Positions 1 through 12,142 of a stretch of DNA of 64,000 nucleotides are shown here, one piece after another. This DNA comes from Epiperipatus broadwayi (Eukaryota; Onychophora; Udeonychophora; Euonychophora; Peripatidae): assembly GCA_028023455.1 (NCBI GenBank), contig JAQFVV010000183.1:870001-934000 (forward strand), given 5' to 3'. The translations under genes and the position numbers were made by a program. The notes under the pieces were generated by a model. It saw nothing but the letters and a program-made list of their open reading frames with translations. It was not told where the DNA came from and ran no database searches. Every line of letters begins with the position of its first letter. Positions within the stretch are counted from its first letter, which is position 1.

Positions 1-2317
1 TGGCGGTTTGAAATAATTTACCTTGCAGTTTAAGAGTTCAATTTAAAAGATTGCAAGTTTTCCTGTGGCAGCAAGTTTCTATTAAATGTATTTTAAAAGT
101 TCTCCATCGGGCCTTTACTTCACTTGAAGGTAGCAGAATATTATGGCTGCGGAAGATGACCCACCAGGGTCAGCAAGAGGGTGGATTGACTGCTACATCA
201 TTTGTTTAGATTTACCGCCATGCTAACCATCATCTATACTAGCGTAGCTAATTTTCTTTCAATAGTAACTGATAACTAACTATGTGATTCAAAATTTAGT
301 CATTTTATACTTTTTCTCTTATCAGTTGTTTTCAAGATGCAATTGTTAGATAACGCCAAAAATAAATTCAAATCTATTTCTAGATTAGAAATAGATTTAA
401 CAACATGTTTTTAACACAAGTAAATCTTTAATCTAATTAATCCCACTTATCTTAAGTAAAACTTTAATTAAAAAATATCTTTCCCAGATTAAAACAATAG
501 TGCTTCCAACCCCTAATTATTTTTAGACAATTAAACAACACTTGCATCTTCCATATTGGATTTTATATTAAAAAAAATGTATAATTTATAGAAAAACAAG
601 CAATTTGAAAAGAAAAAGCTAAAAATGATATATAATAAAATATTTACAAAAAAATCAATATTTTGTTAGTAAGTTTTGCTCCTATGTATATATTTGAGCT
701 GCAACTATAATTTTAATAAGAACTAATAATTAATAAAAAGAATCAATAATAATAACTATTGAAAATTAAACTACAAATTTAGGTGTGCATTCCAAATATA
801 TACATTCAAAATATATATATTACAAAAGGAGCAGGGTGGGATATAGGGGTTTGAACACAGGTTAGTAGGTAGAAACATGAAGCACAATCTTAAGCTAAGA
901 TTTACTGCTTCAATATCAAATAATACTTGTACTTTTTTTAAATGTATTTTTATTCTACACTGAAAATCTCATTCTTCTATTTTTATATAATGAATCTATT
1001 TACCTTTAAAATATAGAATATTAAAGATTTCAGCCTTATGGCTATACACTTTGAAAAATCGATATTGGCAAATAAGACAGTGATAATTAAAGTTATGTTA
1101 AATTTGTTGACAACCTTCCATTTTATGTTCATACTTTTACCTAGAAATACTGATATTTGTTTTCTTTTATAAAATAAGCATTATTAATTACAAATTATAT
1201 ACAAGTATTAACATATGTACAGGGGGGGTGATTTTTATATGCGATAAAGTGCATTACTTATAAATTGTAATTATTATGACTAGTAGTTGAATGCAGATAC
1301 AATGATTCAGTTTTAAAGTATAATTTATATTATTTTAAAATAATAAATAACTAAAAAAATATTGCTCTTCTAATTTTTTCTCACAGTATTTCTGAGTATA
1401 TATTTTAGGGCATATAAATATTTATTATACTACTCTTTATTATTTTTTTAGAACATTATATTTTTTGTTGGTGAAAATTACAGAACAATAAACAAGCCAC
1501 ATGGTTCTAATAGTATGAATAATTATTGTGGCATTATGTGAATCAAAGTTTTTAATATTTTTCTCTCAAACGATTTTTTTAGATTAATTGTTTGCTTGTG
1601 GAATACAGAGTGTCTTAAAGATGAGAAGTTTGGACATGTTTAATGTGTATCATATCCTCTGGATGATTATTGTGTAAGATACATATAGGATCCAGATTTA
1701 ATTTAAAATGATTAATGAGGAAAGTTTTGTGTAGGAATTGTGTTAAGTAATAAATTAATCAAAAATTTTAGCCATGGTTAAGAAACACACATATTTTGGA
1801 ATCTGATTAAAGTTTTGGAAATTGGAGTATTGACCATAGATGTCTGTTAGAATATATAATTTTTTGATGTCTTTAAATGAAACACCAATTAAAGATTTGA
1901 TATTATAATTGTCTAATAGATCTGCATGCTCAATACCGTGATTAGTATAAAAAAACGACTTGCAGGAAGTTGAGCAAGATTATTATAGATGGAGCAGTGG
2001 TTTTGAGAATTAGATTAACTGTGGTTGCAATGTAATCTTAGCTGTGATATGTGATACAAATGATTGAGGACACATTAGATTGTAAAAGTGAAATATTGAT
2101 ACTTATTGTTATTCACTTACATATATTTATTTAATTTCACACATAAATAATTGTGCTAAAATAGTCTCCATTACAGAAAGAAACATAGTACTAACCAATA
2201 AGCCAAAGAAATAAATAATTGCAAAAAATCAAGATTTGTGTATTTATTCTTGAATTTATGGTTACAGGTGTACATTAAATAAAATCAAAAAAAAATAATG
2301 AATTTGCAATAAAAGTA
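1..2317. other. AT-rich stretch, no gene seen
   Basis: I see no open frame with a recognisable domain, no RNA gene and no clear repeat boundary. The sequence is low-complexity A/T with short (TA)n runs. A host intron or intergenic DNA would both look like this. Confidence 0.5.
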
Positions 2318-2418
2318 ATTGGTGGTCGAGAGGTCAGCGTGACTGCCTTGCACTTGCAGGCAGTTGCCCGGGTTACGGGTTCATGTCCCGGCCGATGCTA
2401 TGACACTTAAAAAAATAT
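2318..2418 (+). mobile_element. tRNA-derived SINE, long-variable-arm subfamily
   Basis: The head resembles a tRNA with a box A-like part (ggtggtcgagaggtc) and a box B-like part (gggttcatgtcccg). Between them the anticodon region is longer than in a class I tRNA. It ends in gatgctatgacac followed by an A-rich tail, a 3' end shared with copies near 3.0, 9.4, 29.4 and 43.7 kb. Pol III-type internal promoter boxes are typical of SINEs. I saw no clear target-site duplication here. Confidence 0.7.
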
Positions 2419-2974
2419 ATATATTTAATAAAACTATATCACTAATAAATAAAACGTATGTAAAAAATGCAAATCAATAATAAATCAAATTCCACAATTA
2501 AACCATTTACAACAATAAGTCTATCAAATGAAAAAAAAATAATAATATTAATTAAATTTAAAAATAGACCATAGTGACAGATATTTTAAAAGAAAATAAT
2601 TCATAACAAGTCAAATGCAGAAGTCAAAAAGCAATTCTTTTGAGGAATAATAGAAAACATATATCACAAAATTCAAATAGGCCAAATTAATATACTTCTA
2701 ATTTAAAAGCAGCTATAAGATTTATGATTCTGTATTTTAATACTTTATAACATTAAGCCCCATATTTTATGACTGACTTCAATTTAAAAAATGTGTATTT
2801 GAACTATGTGTAATTTATAAAGTATATGTTTTACATTGATCTCCAAATGAATTGTTTCTTGAATGTCATCTGTATTTGTTCTGTTATGCATTACTTTTGC
2901 TTAATTAAAGTAGGTATTGCTGTGAATTATCTTATGTGTTCTTTTATTTAATACATATTTTGTGTAAGGACTAT

Positions 2975-3089
2975 CTTTTTTTTTCATATGTCATAGCATC
3001 ATCTGGGAGGTGAACCCACAAAAACCATCTGCAACCAACTACTTGCTTGCAAAGTGGCTGTGCTGACCTCTCGGTTAACAACACTTGAC
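2975..3089 (-). mobile_element. tRNA-derived SINE, long-variable-arm subfamily
   Basis: Read on the minus strand it starts gtcaagtgttgttaaccgag, runs through tRNA-like boxes and ends gatgctatgacatatg plus an A-run. It is the same subfamily as the copies at 9.43 and 2.32 kb and lies inverted relative to the latter. No convincing target-site duplication was found. Confidence 0.7.
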
Positions 3090-3523
3090 TGATTGTGCAT
3101 AGAATACCTTATGCTTTTTTAAAATTAATTCACACTTTAAAATTGCTTTTATTTGATAGATTTGTTTTTAAGAATGGTTTCATTTTTGGAATTTTACTTA
3201 TTAATAATATACATTTTAAAAATATTATTTAATATATACTTATATCCATAAAGTTTCATTTTTAACATTATTTTTCTTGGAGTCATTGGTAAATATTATA
3301 TAGCTTGATCAAGTGGTGGACTAAATACTGCATTAGCACCAAAATAATATAATCATTTTAGAGAATTTTTTTTTTTTATTAAATGATAAATATAAATATA
3401 GAATTGTTAATAGGAACAATAATACAAGATTAGAAATAATGAAATGTGGATCTTAACATTATTATTGAAAGAGCAAAACACTATTTAATAAGTGTTCTCC
3501 TGAAAGTTTGTGATGTGTTTCAG

Positions 3524-4054
3524 TTGTATTTATATATTGGATTATTTCCATCATCTAATATGAGTATTGGATGTCTTAAGAAAAATTTAACTTTATTTAA
3601 ATATTCCAAATACATTCAACTGTTAATAATAGCACACACGTTAGTATATGCACAACATGTTATGAGATATTATTTCCCCAACTTCTTCAGGGGTTGCTGG
3701 CCTGACCAGTGACAGTATTAGTATGGGAATTGAACCTGGATCCTTAGACTCTTGAGTAAAATATTGAATTTTAAGGTAACGCTTTGCAGGATGGCTCAGT
3801 TGGTTAAGATATTACTTTAAAATTCAATACTCTAGAATCTAAGGGCCCAGGTTCTATTCCCATGTAATTGGTCATGCCAGCAACACATAAAAAAGAGGGG
3901 AGAATAATATCTCTCTAAACGTTGTGCATATACTAAGGTGTGTGTGATTACTAACAGTTGAATGTATTTGGAATATTTAAATAAAGTTAAATTTTTCTAA
4001 CGACATTCAATACTCATATTAGATGATGGAAATAGTCCAATATATAAATACAAG
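3524..4054. repeat. Foldback repeat: inverted pair of a second tRNA-like SINE
   Basis: Two diverged copies of one repeat lie head to head with their tails outward. The left arm (3524-3777) is the reverse complement of the right arm (about 3810-4054). The right copy is longer and keeps a tRNA-like box A (ggatggctcagttggttaag, about 3789) and box B (ggttctattccc, about 3851). The left copy lacks the box A part. A short open frame over the left arm is not a credible gene. Diverged fragments of the same repeat lie at 40.90-40.99 and 41.87-41.97 kb. Confidence 0.7.
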
Positions 4055-5285
4055 TTTTTAATACGATTTATAATGTTGAAATAACAATCCAAACAATCTT
4101 GAACAAAAATAAATAAATGAAATGAGTATTAGAATGGAATTTATGTAATGGGTAATAATTATTACTTTTCCAAGTTTTAACTTGTCAAAAAAAATGTTAT
4201 TTTAAATTTTAGTTTCTCATTTGAAGTTAAAAGATTAAAATTTACGTGCCATAATCTATTCTAATTAGATTTTGAATTAAGCAATTAAACATTTTCTTTC
4301 TAAAATTCTAATATAATTTGAACTGTAAGTTGTACTTTTATATTAGTCATTGTTAATAGAAAAGTAGTTTTGCTTTTATTTTTAAATTAATGTCATTAAA
4401 TTTATTTGTTCTGCTTCCACAAAATTGACACACCCTTTTAGTTGATTATATTTATTTTACATAATATAATTTTAATCTATGTATATATAGAAAAAAAAAT
4501 ACACGCACTTTTCAAAAATCAGGTCGCACTCTTGAAGGTAGCATATATTTTTTTTAAATCTAGGATACATGTTAAAAATTTTCATTAAATAAATTACCAA
4601 TTAATTGAATGAGAATCAGTAGAAAAAGGTAAAAAAAATACTACACTAGAAGAGATACTGATAGGTATTCACCAATCTATGAAACACAAATACGCAAATG
4701 TAAAACATGACTGGTGGTCTAGTATTCGATTTTTTTATATATTTAGTGATGCTATCATTTAACCTTTTACTTGAACTCCGTATCGAATTGTAGTTATTCA
4801 AATAAATAAATAAATAATGTATTTTAATCATAATTATTTCTGAGTTAGACGAAAAATAGTCTCTTGCGTATTCATACATGCGAAAGATATCGGCTAATTA
4901 TAAGAGATTTCAATTAACACCCCCCTCCCTCTTCTAGAAAAAAAAAAATTGCAATAAATAGTCATGAAAAAAAATGTATATATTTTTTTTTAATTTATAG
5001 ATGTCTACACAATATGTATTTCAATATACATGTGTATATATATGTGTTAAATACATTTTCACTATTTATGTTTATATATACACACACTCCTATATATAAT
5101 ATAAAGAATCACAACATAAACATATATAACGTTCTACATTACCATTTAAATAGTAAATGCTGCTATAGTAAATAACATTCACTCTCACTTAGCATTCAAG
5201 AATATGAAGGTAAGAAAGCGAACCACTTTCTTTCTTACAAAGCTTTCTTTGATTATAAAGAAGATTTTCTTGAATGATTATAACA
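4055..5285. other. No feature recognised
   Basis: AT-rich sequence with homopolymer runs and short (TA)n tracts. A 77-codon open frame on the minus strand at 4646-4879 has no recognisable motif and looks like chance in AT-rich DNA. Confidence 0.45.
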
Positions 5286-5410
5286 GCATCAACTTATGAG
5301 TGCTAATTGGAGATCATTTATCTTTTTCACATGTATGTGGCCATGTATATCATAAGATGGAGTGGATGACTAAAGGGAGCTTGAAAGTCTGGGTTCAAAT
5401 CCCTCTGATT
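5286..5410 (+). repeat. HHR-A repeat, broken hammerhead
   Basis: This is a degenerate copy of the hammerhead repeat also found at 8.6, 22, 24 and 48 kb. The box reads CUUAUGA instead of CUGAUGA. The sequence then jumps from gtgct directly to ttggagatcattt, so the second half of stem II, the GAAA box and stem III are deleted. The downstream tRNA-like part ends gggttcaaatccctc, which resembles a box B. It cannot form a hammerhead. Confidence 0.6.
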
Positions 5411-8034
5411 ACATAAACGCTTGTATAAAACGTTATATATATATACATTCCTATATTTATACTCATACACACGTATGTGTTTAAAGTATATAAATAGTAC
5501 TTACTATCAACATTTTAAAAATAGTAATATGGCTTAGCACTAGGTGCATATATGGAAAAATTATTGTATTGTCATTATATATATATATAATTAAAAATTC
5601 TGGACAAATTTTAACATTGAAATTTGATCATTTAAAGTATATATATATTAGACCATAGTTAAGATGAGGGATATCCTTCATTATTGTAATAAAGAGATTT
5701 GCTTGATAATAGACTGAGTTTCTTGATTATTATTGATATTGATATTGTTTAGCTGGAATTTTCAACAAAATATTCTTTTTTTTTTAAAAAATAAAAAATA
5801 AAAAATAAATATTCTTTTTTTTTTTTTTCAATTATATTGGAAATACTGCATATAACTATTGAAATATATAGATTCCTGGGAATAAAAGTTTAACTCAATA
5901 ATGTTAGTTCCATAACTCATCTCCATATTTGTAATATATCATCCATATTAATTAGTTTAATAAATGTTTTGAGAAATAAAAGTTTTAAAAAAGTAAAAAG
6001 GATCCTTTAGGGAATATTTTTTTATGTATGAGTCATTATTTGGAGTCATGTTTTTTGTAAAGAATGAGGAGCTTTAATTATTATTTATTTCTTGATAATA
6101 ATGGTACTGCTTTTAAAGTAATTACATCTAGAAAATCTATCAAGCCTTGAACATTATTAATTTATTATTCAGTGCAGTTTGAAAGTTATAATTGACTATT
6201 TATTAGACTGCTTTCAAAATGGATTACATTTGCCTATTTAATGAGGTTTAATATCACTCTCTTTAGTCAAGGTACAATCTTTAGTGTCTTTATAAACATA
6301 CTAGACCATATAAAAAATGGAAGGGGGTGTTCACCTTTATTGTAAATGGGAGGTTGCCTTGACAACAGATTACAATTTGTTGGTTGATATTGTTTAGGTG
6401 TGAACTGCTTTCATGTATATATATATATAATTATGTGTGAGTGTGCATGTATATATGTAAGTACATAAGTATGCTAAAAATTAATTATAAACATTATGTA
6501 TATGTATGAAGTGAATGTAATTTCAATGAGAAATGAGTTAATAGTAATAAAAAAGATTAAAAGATATAAAAAAGTTGATAAATGAACAACCCTTCACTGC
6601 AGAGCCATGTTTTTAATTGTAGCTACTTGTTTGGGGATGATATTAATTTGTTTGTTTTTTCAATCAGTTTTATGTGCAAACTTTAATGTTACTTTTCCAG
6701 TTTTCATTTTTAAAATATGCTAGAATATGAAAATAAGATAATAGTGATTTGTGGTTTTAAAAAAAGTGTGAAGATGTCAGTAATAAAAAGTGGCAAAAGA
6801 TAAAAGGGAATTAGATCTATCTTTATTTGCTTGATGGATTTTGATCATTGTTTTATTTGTAAGACTAGGTCAAGAGATTTTTTGAATTAGTAAAAAAGTT
6901 CATTTTTAGCATAGTTTTTTAAAATATTAGTGATTATTTTTACTCAGTGATATTATAGTAATTATTAGAAATCCAAATAATATGTAAATATGCTTTCATT
7001 TCATTTGTATATGTTTTATTTTCAAAAATATAAATTAATAAATTTGACTAATTCAAATATGATAAAATAGAAATTTAAAATTTACATGATAATTTAATAT
7101 ATTTTTAATAGTTTCATATTAACTTTTTTTATTTATTTATTTTCATTTTAAATGTAGTTTTTATACAACAATGATTTTGACAAATTTCTTTGAGTTCTAA
7201 TATGACTGCACTTCCTTAATGCCATCCAATGAGAAGGAAATTCTTTCCTTTTATTGTACACTCAATATTTGATTATTTTTTTAATACTTTCAAAGTCAAA
7301 TAAAATTTCTTAGAATATATCTTGATTGTAAACTTAAATGTATTATCAAATCAAGCCTAATTTATATAATTTTAATACAGAATCAAACTTTAATATTAAA
7401 TCAAATGTTAAACATTAATAAATCACTAGTGATAACAAAAAAAATTTATTTACCTAAAGGATTAAGAACAGATAAAGAAAATTTGATAAGAATATCAAAA
7501 AATCCAAGAGCTTAAAAATATTAGACTGTAATGAAATGGAGAATATACCTTTCAGAACATGTCTAATTCTTTTATATAAGTTTGTGCAATAATCAGGCCC
7601 ATTTTATTAAATGATACACATACATGGATATATATATATATATATATCACTAATTGTGGTGGACATATTTCTTACATGTTGGAGCAGAAATATTATAAAT
7701 AAACATACATAGTGAGTATCAATGATGATTATGATATTTCATATTAGAAATATGTAATAAAATTTAACTATTTTACAAACTGTTCCAGATTGTCAATATT
7801 TGAGAGTCAAAAGCCAGTGAAGTTATCTTTAAAAAAACATAGAAAGCAAATGGCACACATTATACATGCATTTGATATGTTACATTGTAGATAATTTTTT
7901 TTTATTTATTTATTTGTGTAATATCCTGACTATTAAACTTGGTAGCAGTTTTTTTAATTATACTGTTTCAGGGGCCTACAATAAATATTTTAAACAAAAT
8001 GGCTACTAAGAAGCAGTAATATTTTAATATTACA
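5411..8034. other. No feature recognised
   Basis: AT-rich, with a short tandem (aaaat)n-type run near 5790-5810 and several (TA)n tracts. I find no coding signal, RNA gene or clear repeat family. Confidence 0.45.
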
Positions 8035-8560
8035 TTTTTATTATTATTGCTATTTTTAAAAAAGATAAATTTCTGCAAAAATTAATTATAATATTTCTAT
8101 TTTTTGTATTAAGTTAACTTATTAATATAAAGACAAAAATATATATTTGAACCATCTTATATGCTTTATTTATAAAGAAGAGTAAGTGAGAATAATTCAT
8201 TTGTGGCAATTTTGCAGACTATTAGGGGTTTCAGGTCAGCAATGTGAATAATCCTCACTTATCCTTCTTTATAAATAATGCATATAAAGATGCTAAATAT
8301 ATATTTTTTATTTTTATAAGTTAAAGTCTGTCAAGCATTGGTGGCCTAGTGGTTACATAGCTGCCTTCCAAGCAGCTGGCTTGGGTTTGCTTCCCGGTCA
8401 ATGTTTTGACCCAAAAAAAGTTTGTGTTAATAGACATAATGTGACACTTAATTTCTTTTTATTTTTATATTATTAAGTTAACTTAATACAAAACAATAAT
8501 AATAAATAAAGTGAAAATATTATAATTTTTTTTTTCAGAAATTTTTCTTTTTTTAAATAA
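8035..8560. repeat. Foldback element (long inverted repeat) with a SINE in its right arm
   Basis: The left arm, about 8035-8200, is matched by its reverse complement between about 8240 and 8560. Landmarks are gtattaagttaacttatt in the left arm and ttattaagttaacttaatac in the right, and tataaagaagagtaagtgag against ctcacttatccttctttata near the centre at about 8225. The right arm is interrupted by the SINE at 8330-8419. The pairing resumes after the SINE, so the palindrome is older than that insertion. No coding capacity is seen. Confidence 0.7.
8330..8419 (+). mobile_element. tRNA-Gly(UCC)-like SINE
   Basis: The head folds like a glycine tRNA. It begins gcattggtggcctagtggtt. The anticodon arm gctgccttccaagcagc has loop cttccaa and anticodon TCC. 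The T-arm region is gggtttgcttcccgg, and the acceptor 3' half gtcaatg pairs with the gcattgg start. An A-rich tail follows. The extended tail and 5' flank (gtcaag) shared with other copies show that it is a SINE and not a tRNA gene. Confidence 0.8.
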
Positions 8561-8599
8561 CAATAATATTTAAAAATATAGTATATATATATATAAGCT

Positions 8600-8900
8600 A
8601 AATGTAATTAGAGGTGATTGGAAGCCAGACTTTCAACCTCCCTTCAGTCATCCAATCCAACTTATATAACCGATATATATATATATGTGACCACCTACAT
8701 GTGAAAAAGATAAATGATCTCCAATATATATATATATATATATATATTTCAAGCTGAAACAGCACTCATCAGTTGGTCTGGTTTATTATGTCCCATATAT
8801 TTTTTTTTTCACATGTGTGTGGTTATGTGTATTGGTTGTATAAGATGGAATGGAACACTGAAGAAGCTTGAAAGTTTGGATTCAAATCCTCTCTAAAATA
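8600..8900. repeat. HHR-A repeat, inverted pair
   Basis: The left half (about 8600-8792) is a minus-strand copy with a tRNA-like end followed by a hammerhead. The right half (about 8800-8900) is a plus-strand copy that keeps only the tRNA-like end, finishing ggattcaaatcctc. The box B-like ends point outward, as in the pairs at 22 and 24 kb. The junction is the T-run near 8805. Confidence 0.65.
8716..8782 (-). ncRNA. Hammerhead ribozyme motif, HHR-A with TA-expanded stem III
   Basis: On the minus strand: stem I CCAA, core CUGAUGA, stem II GCUG-loop-CAGC with a weak base, then GAAA, a stem III made of an expanded (UA)n run, cleavage position after UA, and stem I partner UUGG. All invariant core positions are present. 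The (UA)n expansion within stem III is peculiar to this copy; other copies have about nine nucleotides there. The motif is read by eye and activity is untested. Confidence 0.65.
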
Positions 8901-9426
8901 ACAATAATTAAAAAGTATATATAATAAATATGATTATAGGCCCCTGAACCTATATAAATAAAAATGGCTTCCTAGCTTGGTAAACAGGATAATACATACC
9001 TAACTTTTTTTCCAACAATGCTTTCAAAATAGTGTTATGATTTATCTTTTTTTTTTTTAATTTTTTTTTTTTTTATAAAAGGTTTATTTAAAAATGTCTC
9101 CTTGTATAGAAAAAATAACAAAGAATATTCATTTTACAAAATTTGTAAAATAAATCGATTCCTTTAAATATATACAATTCTATTAATTAGATTTTTAAAT
9201 TATATCAAAATAAATTATTTCAATATAAAATTACCTTTAAATATAAAAAGAGAATGAAGCTTATAATACAATATTAATTACATTTTTTATTACTAAATTT
9301 AAAAAATAAATTGGCCATATAGTAATATTTATAATGTAGTTGTTGCATGAAATATGTATGTGCATACATATGTGTACAAAGTGACCAAATTCATAATAAT
9401 TTATTTTGTTTTCTATATTTATCACT

Positions 9427-9541
9427 ATTTTTTTTTCATATGTCATAGCATCGGTCGGGAGGCGAACTCGCAACAACTGTCTGCAACCAACTGCTTGCTT
9501 GCAAGGCGACTGCACTGACCTCTCGGCTAACAACACTTGAC
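9427..9541 (-). mobile_element. tRNA-derived SINE with target-site duplication
   Basis: Minus-strand copy of the long-variable-arm SINE, ending gatgctatgacatatg plus an A-run. It is flanked by a 16 bp direct repeat with one mismatch: tatatttatcactatt at 9414-9429 (overlapping the T-run by a few bases) and tatacttatcactatt at 9542-9557. This is the best evidence in the window that the family moves by target-primed insertion. A 107-codon minus-strand open frame over the area is not a gene. Confidence 0.85.
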
Positions 9542-9557
9542 TATACTTATCACTATT

Positions 9558-10762
9558 GCTATTAAATAAGTAATTGAAAAGCAAAAAAAAAAGGAAAGAA
9601 AATTTCTCTCAGCAGATATCTTCTAAATATGATTTCATGGTGAAGCTTAAACAAAATGCCCACTTTTCCAAAAAAGGAGATATAAATAATGATATCATTT
9701 TATTGTAAATTTTATGTAGAATAATTTTATATAATTAAAAAAAAATTATTTTAAAACTAACATATCACAATTTACACTTTTAATATGTGCTGAGTGTGCT
9801 GAAACACTGCGATAGAGAAGCTGTTATTGATACAATTACTGAGCACTTTTGAGAACTTATTGTGTTCTCCTAATCATAGCAAGATCAGAATATGAAAAAA
9901 TAATATATATATATATGGCTGATGGTATTCAGATTTATGTAAATTTGAGCATCCTTTTTTGGAGAGGGGGAAGCATGATTCTTTACAGTTTATAGCATTG
10001 GTGGTATTGGTTATATATCAAGCTTCTCTGATTTTATGTTTCAAGTCAAATGGGTGTCTGTTTGCCTTCTGGTATTTTAGGAAAATAGAGTTATATTCTG
10101 GCTTGTCAGATGTTCTTTTATAAATATTCATGTTGTAAAAGGTGTGTAGATAGGGATGATCAAGATTTAAAATTAATAACTAAAGTTGTTTAAATTCTTT
10201 ATTTTTTTTTAAAAAATGTGTTTTATAATAATTATCGTTCCATAGCTTTTTGTTTTTATAGTATATTAACTTTATGAATTATTTTTATTATTATATAATT
10301 TAATTTTATTGTGAAAATTGCATCTTCAACCAAATATATAAAAAATAAATATGACATTTTGAACAGTGAGGGAGTTAATTAATTGTGGTAAATTCAGAAA
10401 TAGTTAAATCAAATAACATTATTGTCACCATACTTTATATTGGGTTTTCAAATTTGGATAATGAAAATATATAACAAATGAGTAGTTGTTTTATATGTAT
10501 AAATGAAATGAAATTTATTACTTTTTTTATAATTATTATCAGTTTTATTTATTTTATTTGGATTCCATTAAACAACCAACTAATTACGCAAACATATATA
10601 TACAAATCTGAGTTGCTCAATCATAAAAATGAAATATGAGATCATAATAAATATGAGTGTAATCAAGATTTTGAAATGCAGAAAAAAGAAATATAAACAA
10701 AAACAAATATTTAAATAACAAATAACATTAATAATAACCACTAAACATCACATGATCATCAT
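9558..10762. other. No feature recognised
   Basis: AT-rich sequence with homopolymers and one short (TA)n run near 9903. I see nothing I can assign. Confidence 0.45.
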
Positions 10763-10935
10763 TCTCAGATCCAAGGCTCATCACTGATGAAAGCCACAAG
10801 TTAGAAACTAGTCTGGGAATGTTGGATGAGTATACCCTAGATAGGGATTTTATGCACAAACCTTCCTGCATCCATTGATCATTCTAGCTTGCACTGGGTA
10901 GCACTACTGTATTGAGAGTTTTGCTTCTATGTAAG
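10763..10935 (+). repeat. HHR-B repeat
   Basis: One copy of a dispersed repeat of at least 170 bp, also present at 20.7, 20.9, 21.3, 26.0, 32.1 and 52.0 kb. It carries a hammerhead near its left end and finishes with a conserved 3' part (gtagcactactgtattgag then gttttgct). No protein-coding capacity. Confidence 0.75.
10775..10825 (+). ncRNA. Hammerhead ribozyme motif, HHR-B
   Basis: Core CUGAUGA, then one unpaired A, stem II AGC-CACAA-GUU, one A, GAAA, the self-complementary stem III ACUAGU and cleavage triplet GUC. All catalytic-core residues are present. Stem II here has a G-U pair where sister copies have G-C. Stem I next to the core is weak in this copy (A-U, C-G) compared with the copy at 32.2 kb. 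Confidence 0.6.
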
Positions 10936-12142
10936 CATTAACAATAATTTGTACTTAATTAGTTATTAACAGTTTAAATTATGAATAAATCAAACCTTTA
11001 CACAAATATTAAATTAAGAATAGTTCTGATTTCAAAATATTTTTGGAAGAACCAATCATAATCCAACAACTAACTTTAATAGAGTTGACAGAACAAGAAC
11101 TTATATTATTTAAGCTATTAAAATTACTAAAGATAGATAAGCAGACAATTGGAATAATATTCTGATACAAATATATTTTGCTAAAGTTTAAAAGAATTTA
11201 AATAGCTATTGTTTAAAGCAATAATAATTAAATTGTAAGAACAAATATTAATAATGTATTTGACATAAGAAATATTTAATTCAAGATTTGAAAGAATAAC
11301 ACGTGTGTATATATTATATATGTTAGCTAAATGAGTTAATCTTTAATTCAAAGGTATGCCTATTTATAATAGTTTTTTCTTCTTTAAATTTAGTCTCGCA
11401 GTAAATTTTTTCATGTCAATACAATATTCAGCATGTATTAATTAATATTGGGCTATACCTTTGTATAATGGTTCTGTAGAAATTGAATGAAAATTTTCTA
11501 ATTTTAATAATCAGGAGTAATTACTATCTTTTGTTAAGATGACGTCTAGTGGAATATTGGGAAAATAAATTTACTGCCGATTCAATCAATTGTGTTAGGC
11601 ATATGCCATTTTAAAATCAATGCATACTTAATGACAGTGGTTGCAAATTTATAAAAATTCCAGCACAAACGTTGAAGTTGTAAGTCTTGTCTTTTTACGC
11701 CAGCATCACAATTACGTGTTTATTTGGTTCTGTAAATTACAAAATTTCAGCTCCAATTAATTTACAATTTCTTATGAAAACAAATACAATATAAAAATCC
11801 GATATTTTTTATTAGTATAAGTGTTTGTTTATTTACATAATACATTCAATTTCTTGAAGCATCTGGCTTGGGATCTGAAAGTCCCAGCATTGATTCTGGG
11901 GTTCGAACGTTTTATGAACTCTCAAGCAATAAAACCATTAACATTTCCCCCCTTGAATATGGAAATTAATTAATTCAAAAACTGAACACTTATTCTTATA
12001 GTTTAAAACAGGCATGGCTAACTTAACCAATAAGTTTTCAAAAAAATCAAATGAAAAGAAAATTAGTTAATAACTAATCGATTATGCTTAATCTTATAAT
12101 TATTATAATGAGTATGAAATTATCGTATTTTGTTAAAAAAAA
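10936..12142. other. No clear feature
   Basis: AT-rich sequence. A possible tRNA-like scrap lies near 11860-11910 (cccagcattgattctgggg, resembling a T-arm), but no full SINE is visible around it. Confidence 0.4.

Noticed and set aside
8330-8402. Functional tRNA-Gly gene
   Set aside because: The head shares 5' and 3' extensions with dispersed copies and has mismatches in the D and T regions; it is a SINE head.
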